Shown: in pieces, positions 54,197-60,000 of the stretch | Layout: every line of letters begins with the position of its first letter | Position numbering within the stretch: position 1 is the first letter of the stretch | Source: Symsagittifera roscoffensis | Taxonomy: Eukaryota; Xenacoelomorpha; Acoela; Convolutidae | Length of the DNA: 60,000 nucleotides | Assembly (NCBI RefSeq): GCF_963678635.1 | Contig: NC_087064.1 | Coordinates: 55,438,338-55,498,337, forward strand | Reading direction: 5' to 3' | Notes under the pieces: model-generated | What the model saw: the letters and a program-made list of their open reading frames with translations, nothing else | Told to the model about the DNA's origin: nothing | Databases searched by the model: none | Position numbers and translations under genes: made by a program

Positions 54197-54662
54197 GGAT
54201 GTGTGTTTATTTCAACCCTTTCGTTTCATATCTATTTTCGCCTACACCATAGAGTTTGTTGAAACCTTGAAAGAACATATTCGCAAAGACCTTCAACTTC
54301 AAAACACATTGAATAAATTTAGTTCAATTGGAATACAACATAGCTTGCCGAGCTAAAGGTGGCGAAATAAAAGAATATCTCGCCTCAATGCATAGAACGA
54401 TTGTGTTTTTTTTAACCAACACAATTTTCACATAAGGCTCATTAAGTATAGAAATTATACATGAGGATCATTGGGATCATTAATTTTACATATGGTTCAT
54501 TAGCTATAAAAAGTTATACATAGGGATCGTTAGGTAGAAATATTTTATATAGAGATCATTAGGAATAACTATTTACATAGGGATCATTAGGTATAATCTA
54601 TACCCAAAGATCCCTGTAAAGATCATCCTCCTCCCCCGATTCCGGTGTCGTATATCTATACT
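54197..54662. repeat. Right terminal inverted repeat of the Polinton
   Basis: Reverse complement of the left repeat, ending GTCGTATATCTATACT. It contains the subterminal units as ATAGGGATCATTAGG and variants. The G run of the left copy is only CCCCC here. Confidence 0.88.
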
Positions 54663-55860
54663 ACTTTAGATTGTATCTAGCTCGGACTGAGTTGACTTCC
54701 TGCTCTGTAAACTTGTTCGTAAATTTAAAAAAGCTTTTTCTAATCATCGGAATAAAAGATATGATTGAATGGAACCTACAATAGAGAGGATCATTGATGA
54801 AGATACTAACTAACAACGGACCGAGAAGACATCCTTGAAGGACTGCACTATAGACATCCAAAACTGAGGACACACATCACTCATGTCACAAACTGCTCCT
54901 ATTGTCGAGATAAATAACACGAACTTTGTACAGTTTGCCTCTGATCCCCATTTGCTGTAATTTGCGTAATAGCTAAGAATGCCCTGCGAAATCGTAGATG
55001 ATTTCAAAGTATGCATTATTATCATATGCTTTGTGAACGTACGAAAGCATATTGGTGATGACAGAACGTCGGCGAGTAAAACCGTGCTGATGCTTACTGA
55101 TACGATTACCAAGATGAGACAACAGTTCACGGTAGACACATATTTCGAAAACTTTGCTCACAGTGTTCTATAACGTGACAGTTCTATATTTGACGCACTG
55201 CGTGGGGACTCCAACCGTGAATTGCGGGCTGATGCAGCCTATTTTCCAGTCACCAGGGTATGTCCCCAGACGCTTTATGATGAGGATCAGAGCCTTTAAG
55301 GATTTGACAAGCCCGTTAAGGAACAAGACAAGCGGAAGACCATAAATTCCCCGAATTTTGAAATGTTAAGTTTCAGAAGAATTTCAGTGATTGAATCACG
55401 CGAGACATCGTATTCAGATAAATAATCAACAGGGCCTCCGATTTCGACATTCCCCGAGGCCCGATCAGGCGAATCCCTCGTGAACACTGATTGAAAATAC
55501 TCGCTCAGAAGATTGGCTTTCTTCTCATCACGAAAATTTTTGTTTTATAATCATTTTTGTCAAGATCGATTTACTTATAAACTTTACCTCGATGCTTGCA
55601 TTTCTCTCCGCATGACTAACTATTGGGCGCTTGTTGAACTTCTTCCGATTGGTACTAAGTATTTTCAGCAAATGCGATGTCTGGTTGCTGATCCACGGTC
55701 TAAATTTTCTATGCTGGCTCCTTATTGATACTGCACAGTCTAAAATGATCGTCAGCCACGTGTACCATTCATCTGTCATCACATCAGTGTTAGTGTAGCA
55801 TCTTGGTGCAAAAAGATGTTATGTAATGGGGGACTCGATCAGTTTGTAGTCAGCCTTGCA
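54663..55860 (-). pseudogene. LINE reverse transcriptase, 5' part (upstream of the Polinton)
   Basis: Minus frames in order: 55782-55528 (linker after the endonuclease, RPWISNQTSHLLKIL); 55487-55296 (VFTRDSPDR-type start of the domain); 55161-54973 (LSKVFEICVYRELLSHLGNR and HQHGFTRRRS); 54873-54661 (LQGCLLGPLLVSIFINDPL). These are standard landmarks of jockey/CR1-like reverse transcriptases. The Tyr/Phe-Ala-Asp-Asp box is degraded (SIISFIPMIRKSF). The chain stops at the Polinton edge and resumes at 41513. Confidence 0.8.
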
Positions 55861-56630
55861 GAAACTGTAGTTGCTGGTCTCAGTTTTGGGGGATGCGTTT
55901 GGAGGAAAGCGGCATTAAGCTTCACAGGGTAATGATCCGCACAGGTGGTGCCGCTCACGGAACACCTGTTAAGGAAGTCTTCATCGACGGCGATGTCAAA
56001 AATTGTGTACGAGTTTTTTTTACCAGAATTACGTCAAGAACTTTCGAGCCACGAGTAGCAAGTCCACAAGCTGTGCATAACCATGTTTATCTATGGTGCT
56101 CAGAACAATGTTTTCATAGGCATCGTGACTGCTCATTGTGTTGTAGTTTGCACCAGGTAGGTTTAAATTGGCAAGTAAACTATATCGGTAGACTCATCGT
56201 CAAAGCTTTGCAGTGTTTTTAGTATTTATTGTAATTTTCCAGAGTCCATTTATACCGGCTGCCATTAGGGGCACTGAATATCGCGTGCAAATTTTTCGCA
56301 GAAATACTGTTTGCTATCTTGACAGCCATTACATCTGATACTCCTCAGTTCTCAGCGAAAAGAGTTTCACCCACTTTGAGGGTCGATTTTGCGCCTATCA
56401 ACACGCCTCATGTTTGGACGTTGATCCATCAGGGGTTCTTTCTCCTCTAAAAAAGTTAAAATCTGGTAGATACAGTTCACAGTTGTTAATACCAGAATAT
56501 AGCCACGTATATGTTAAGAGTAAGACATCAGGGGCACATTGTTAGATAAAGCAATTCGTCTGTCAAGTTTCAAGATACTCCGTCCATTTATGGGCGTGTT
56601 AGAGAGACATTCTGAACTTGGTTCACGTAG
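55861..56630 (-). pseudogene. LINE endonuclease region (degraded)
   Basis: Between ORF1 and the reverse transcriptase the minus strand has short protein-like bits ending near 55930 with CADHYPVKL, which looks like the Ser-Asp-His end of an APE-type endonuclease with Ser replaced by Ala. Stops are frequent. The longest plus-strand frame here (55893-56222) is a shadow. Confidence 0.4.
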
Positions 56631-57148
56631 TCAGGCATTGATATCAACTTCAGTCAAGACACCTTCTAGTAACTGGAAAAGTTTTGAGTTTCTCATTCTT
56701 AGTTCCTTCAGAGGAACCCCATTTTCTTTTAACTTTTTCCGCTTTCGCAGCGCCGATACTTCTTGTCTAGCTTCGAGTGTTGATAGATCAAGAGAAAGGG
56801 AATGCTTTTTTTCATAGTTCTTCAACTTCATTGCTGTGGCCAACATGCGACGTTTACCAAGACCACTAGTGACGGTGATCAGGACAGCACGGGGCGTCGT
56901 TCATTTACCGTCGAAACTACCTACTCTTCGAACATCAGTTACTTCAATTTTGATAATCATAAACTGCAGCATTTTTTCACTTCTTGTGTATCGCGTTGAA
57001 GCCTTTCTGCAAGAGGCCCGTTTTGTTCAGGTATTCCGCGGATTGTGACCCCTCCGAATCTTGGCGTTGGCCTTTTCTTGTTTCCGCTAACAGGTTCCAC
57101 TGAAGATGTTGTTGATGAGTGGCAGGAGAGCTCTATCGAAGAAGACAC
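56631..57148 (-). pseudogene. LINE ORF1 (RNA-binding protein) remnant
   Basis: The frame 57148-56957 has RFGGVTIRGIPEQNGPLAER, the first strand and helix of the RRM-like fold of LINE ORF1 proteins. The frame 56846-56631 has ARQEVSALRKRKKLKENGVP and RMRNSKLFQLLE, a basic helical tail. They are broken into pieces by frame changes. ORF1 proteins coat the LINE RNA. Confidence 0.55.
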
Positions 57149-57493
57149 GATGGTGTAGTGGAAAGTCGGATCGATTTTTGATCCAAGGAGGCAGCAAGGA
57201 GGTCTATGTCGTTGTTATCGTCTCGCTCGAACGGCAGCAACTACCAATATGAAACTATTTAATAAGTTTAATAAGTTTGGGGGCTTGGAAATTGCAATAT
57301 TGACTATTTTGGGCTATCAGTTTTTGTAATTGGCCAATATGTACTTTATATATAACCCAATCTTAGTGTTTTGCTGAAGAGGTGGAACCTGATCTAAACT
57401 ACATTTTATTATTGGATAAATTAGATATTTTACCACTGTAAAATATTTAATTTTAACCAATCATAATCCATCCAACTAACAACCCACTTATTT
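57149..57493. other. LINE 5' region and unassigned sequence
   Basis: The likely 5' end of the LINE and flank. No gene or repeat is recognised. Confidence 0.3.
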
Positions 57494-57793
57494 GTAAGTG
57501 CTGAAATTACTTGTAATTTCAGCACCAGAGAGATTTGAATTTAACTTAGAAATTAGTTGCCTCTCCAAGAGAACTTCAGCCGCCGCAATAAGCCAGTATA
57601 CTCTAGATCTATTGAGCTTAGCAGAGACTAGTTAAACACCCTGAGACTAGTAGATATAAGAGTAAGATTAGGATCGGTATTAGACTAAGAAGTTGCACGA
57701 ATCTTATCCGGCCGAAAATAAGATAGCGTGACGAGCAGACGGTGTACCCTATCCGAAATTACTCTATGAGTTAACCAAAAGATCTAACTCTTC
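57494..57793 (+). repeat. Putative 5' LTR of another LTR element
   Basis: It begins TGTAAGTGCTG with a strong hairpin and is followed at once by a TGG primer-site candidate sharing 11 bases with that of the gypsy-type element. The 300-bp length is typical. The partner LTR would lie outside the window, so this is inferred from the primer site, the position and the reading frames that follow. Confidence 0.4.
57498..57525. repeat. Perfect 12-bp hairpin
   Basis: GTGCTGAAATTA, loop CTTG, then TAATTTCAGCAC. It lies at the start of the putative LTR and could be structural in the RNA or a remnant of a terminal palindrome. Confidence 0.85.
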
Positions 57794-57811
57794 TGGTGCG
57801 ACCATAAGTCT
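57794..57811 (+). promoter_or_regulatory. Putative primer-binding site
   Basis: TGGTGCGACCATAAGTCT; the first 11 bases equal those at the gypsy-type primer site (26308-26318 on the minus strand). Confidence 0.5.
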
Positions 57812-57878
57812 CGAATAAGATCTTAATAGCTTAGAATTAACCAAATATAGATTATAAAATAGACAAAAAATTTTCAAA

Positions 57879-58151
57879 ATGTTACACGATAATAACTTAA
57901 TTGAAATGTCTCTACGACTCAATAGATCAGAGCCGATATTCCGCAAAATACTAGAACTACCCGGTATTGGAAAAAGACCTCGGACGAGAGACGACATACG
58001 ACTACATAGAAACTTACTATTTAGTTTCATGGTTGTACGGCAAAAGCCAACACAAACTTTTATATTTAGAATCTTATTAGCAATGAATTTAGTTTTTCAT
58101 TTGCAAACAAAAAATTTTGAAGTTAATCTTCATGATTATTTCAGGCGCTAA
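57879..58151 (+). CDS. 90-codon frame after the putative primer site
   Basis: Starts at the first ATG downstream and contains ELPGIGKRPRTRDDIRLHRN, a basic segment, then a hydrophobic stretch (FSFMVV, FIFRILLAMNLVF). It is in the place of a gag start, but no gag motif is recognised. The frame may be truncated. Confidence 0.35.
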   Translation: MLHDNNLIEMSLRLNRSEPIFRKILELPGIGKRPRTRDDIRLHRNLLFSFMVVRQKPTQTFIFRILLAMNLVFHLQTKNFEVNLHDYFRR

Positions 58152-59037
58152 ATAAATTACTAATGTACAATAACGATTGATAAAAAGATCTCAAGTCGTT
58201 TTTTTTACTTCTGCAGTTTTATATAAAACATATTTATTTGAAAAATATTTATTGAAAATAAAAATAAAAATTAGTAGCATGACAATAAATTATTAGTATA
58301 AATAAATCATCCTGTTGCTCCAGCTTTATCACCTAAACATAACAGCAATCATAAGCTAACTAACAACATAAAAAACTAAAACTTTATATCAAATAAATTT
58401 AAACCATTTTAAACTTAAATTTACTTAATTTTAAAGCAGATCATCAAGGCTTATCCTTGGATCTTAATAAATTTTCTATCTCGTTAATTTCTAATTCTGA
58501 TCATCAAGGCTTATCCTTGGATCAAAAAGAACACTTTTGTTCTCCCCACCCACTTATCAAGTGTCTAACGACCTCAAACGTCGATTCACTTCCAAACCTT
58601 TTCAAAAGACCCAGGACTAATGGAAATTTTTAATAACACTAACCATTCAAATTAGGCTAAACAGTGAAGAACTTCGGTTATTCATCCTTCACTTGAACCA
58701 TCCTCTTACCAGACCCAGGGTAGATCTTAGACTTAGTAAGTTTAAAAAAGTATCTAATTTTACTACTTGCGTTCTAATTATACCTAAACCTTTTGGATCG
58801 ATTTACTATTCTCCAACCCTTGAACACAATCACTACCCCTAAGTAAGATTAAGTAAGTTAACACCTTAACTTAGACTAGCCACGAGAAAGTGAAAAATCA
58901 TTCTCCGGAATCGATATACTTTTCTCTCCAACCCTGAACAAAAAGACCCAGGTTAAGCTAACCAGAAAACGTAAGAACTAACAGTCTAGGAAAATAAAAA
59001 TCACTAATAACTTCTAGCATCCCTCATCCTAAACCTT
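58152..59037. other. A+T-rich non-coding stretch
   Basis: Apart from the duplicated hairpin at 58439 and 58499, only A/T-rich sequence and small C-rich patches (CCACCCACTTATC, CCAACCCT) are seen. No frame is supported. Confidence 0.4.
58439..58523. repeat. Duplicated 25-base hairpin
   Basis: GATCATCAAGGCTTATCC followed by TTGGATC occurs at 58439-58463 and again at 58499-58523, exactly 60 bases apart. Each can pair CAAGG with CCTTG around CTTAT. Confidence 0.8.
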
Positions 59038-59484
59038 ATGTCATTCAAAATTTTAGGAAATAAACAAACAATCGTTTTACTCAATTGTGAAATAGACAAC
59101 CAAAAATAAGATTTTGTAATAACCCCACATACACAAACAGTTGGATACATTCGAACAAAACGACAAACAATAAAAAGAAAAATTATAGGCAAACAAAGAC
59201 AAATAAACCGAAAAAGATTTTCAAAAAATAAAAACACGTTTTCCGAATCAGAAGCCAACAGTTCAGACGAACTATACAAATTAAAGGAATCAATAAATAA
59301 AAGTTACCCCCTACATGACCAATTATATTTTTCCGATTCAGAAACAACTTCAAACTCATCAAAAAGAGGAAAAAGAAGAATCAAAAAGCAATATAAACAT
59401 AAACCAGTACACCTATATAATTGGAATCAACCAATTAGAAATATTGATAGTTATATATTAACAGTCATCATACAAAAAAAATGA
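59038..59484 (+). CDS. 149-codon frame, one internal stop, unknown
   Basis: From ATG 59038 to TGA 59482-59484, with one TAA at 59107-59109. It begins MSFKILGNKQTIVLLNCEID, then VITPHTQTVGYIRTKRQ, a strongly basic middle (IKRKIIGKQRQINRKRFSK) and a Ser/Glu patch (FSESEANSSDEL). It overlaps the next ATG by four bases (ATGA). The A-rich coding strand is typical of retroelement genes. It may be a basic Gag-like or nucleic-acid-binding protein; unassigned. Confidence 0.4.
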
Positions 59485-59968
59485 GCCACACTCAAAGTGA
59501 CGAAAGTCCAGATGAAGAAGCATTTTTCCCTTTCTTATAGATTCACTCCATGATAGAGGACAAACACGATTTTGTAAAAACCTACTCGTAAATTTGTTTG
59601 AACCAGGAATCAGTCCATGCAAAGCAGAATTACCGGATGTAAAAATCAAAAGACAAATAAAAGAACATTATCTGAAAGACATATGTAACCTAACACAACA
59701 TTACGGAATCTACATCATAGAATTCAGCACACCAAATACAGCCCATCGTAAATATGTAATTCAAACAGACGATATTGAATTAGAATGTTCAAAAGTATTC
59801 ATAGAATATATCAAAAGCATACAATATCATAATTCACAAAGAGCAAACTCCATATTCACTAACGAAGTTTTTGCAATAATATATAGTTATATATCTATAT
59901 TAGAAAAAAACAAAAGTTCAAAGTATATCACCAACCGAAACATCCAAACATACAAAAGTACGAAATGA
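59481..59968 (+). CDS. Frame following the previous one, unknown
   Basis: A short frame from ATG 59481 (MSHTQSDESPDEEAFFPF) stops near 59540, and the next frame is open from 59516 to TGA 59966-59968 with FLIDSLHDRGQTRFCKNLL, YGIYIIEFSTPNTAHRKYVI and NEVFAIIYSYISILEKN. Together they look like one protein of about 160 residues with one shift. The mixed strand and helix character suggests a folded domain. Not recognised; no zinc knuckle or protease motif is seen. Confidence 0.4.
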
Positions 59969-60000
59969 AATCACAGTATTTTCAACATTTCTGCATATAA

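Larger units (their letters stand above)
41540..54662. mobile_element. Polinton/Maverick-like DNA element, 13.1 kb, degraded
   Basis: Long terminal inverted repeats of about 466 bp start AG (AGTATAGATATACGACAC) and enclose pieces of a protein-primed type B DNA polymerase on the plus strand. On the minus strand are an integrase start, a major capsid protein and an FtsK/A32-like packaging ATPase. That gene set and the AG terminus are those of Polintons. The element sits inside a LINE, with LINE sequence continuing on both sides. No perfect 6-bp duplication is visible at the edges, so the exact ends may have eroded. All genes are broken, so this copy cannot move by itself. Confidence 0.9.

Noticed and set aside
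41534-54668. 6-bp target duplication for the Polinton
   Set aside because: GATAGC on the left and ACTTTA on the right do not match. A CTAGATA/TATCTAG pair nearby is inverted, not direct, so it is not a duplication.
55893-56222. 109-codon plus frame
   Set aside because: Antisense to the degraded LINE endonuclease region; no independent support.
1-60000. tRNA, rRNA or CRISPR features
   Set aside because: I looked for tRNA-like cloverleaf sequences, rRNA stretches and regularly spaced direct repeats with unique spacers, and found none that I could support. The tandem arrays lack unique spacers and the genome is eukaryotic.

Overview
This is a eukaryotic, almost certainly invertebrate metazoan, nuclear window made almost entirely of repeats and selfish elements. 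The evidence is an A+T-rich background, a GT...AG intron with clean consensus ends, and the mix of families: Ty3/gypsy with an envelope gene, BEL/Pao, LINEs and a Polinton/Maverick. I see no ordinary intact host gene and cannot name the phylum.

Layout. 1-6080: satellite array of about 362-bp monomers in two classes with a local three-monomer higher-order repeat. 6115-7591: three foldback or palindromic repeats. 7592-13443: mostly non-coding, with one LINE reverse-transcriptase relic near 9.6 kb. 13444-26930: a complete env-bearing gypsy-type retroelement on the minus strand, with about 600-bp LTRs and a 4-bp CCAC target duplication. 27583-40290: scattered copies of a short non-autonomous repeat; one copy is split by a 10.3-kb BEL/Pao element (28406-38705, plus strand) with a GGAGC/GGAGT duplication. 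40890-57150: a minus-strand LINE interrupted by a 13.1-kb Polinton-like DNA element (41540-54662) with about 466-bp terminal inverted repeats. 57494-60000: probable start of another LTR element and unidentified A-rich reading frames.

Most notable is the gypsy-type element. Its polyprotein carries an OARD1/TARG1-like macro (ADP-ribose hydrolase type) domain between protease and reverse transcriptase. Between pol and env, on the opposite strand, lies a two-exon gene of about 173 codons that is divergent from env, so the element appears to carry an antisense accessory gene. A further proline/threonine-rich frame follows env.

The BEL element carries in its leader a fragment matching mitochondrial ATP synthase subunit c. 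The fragment is present twice because the 5' LTR and leader are tandemly duplicated, and the element also has an extra frame upstream of gag. The Polinton keeps recognisable PolB, integrase, capsid and packaging-ATPase pieces, all broken, and the centre of PolB is missing. Most element genes here carry stops or single-base frameshifts, often at homopolymers, so these copies are either decayed or affected by sequence error.
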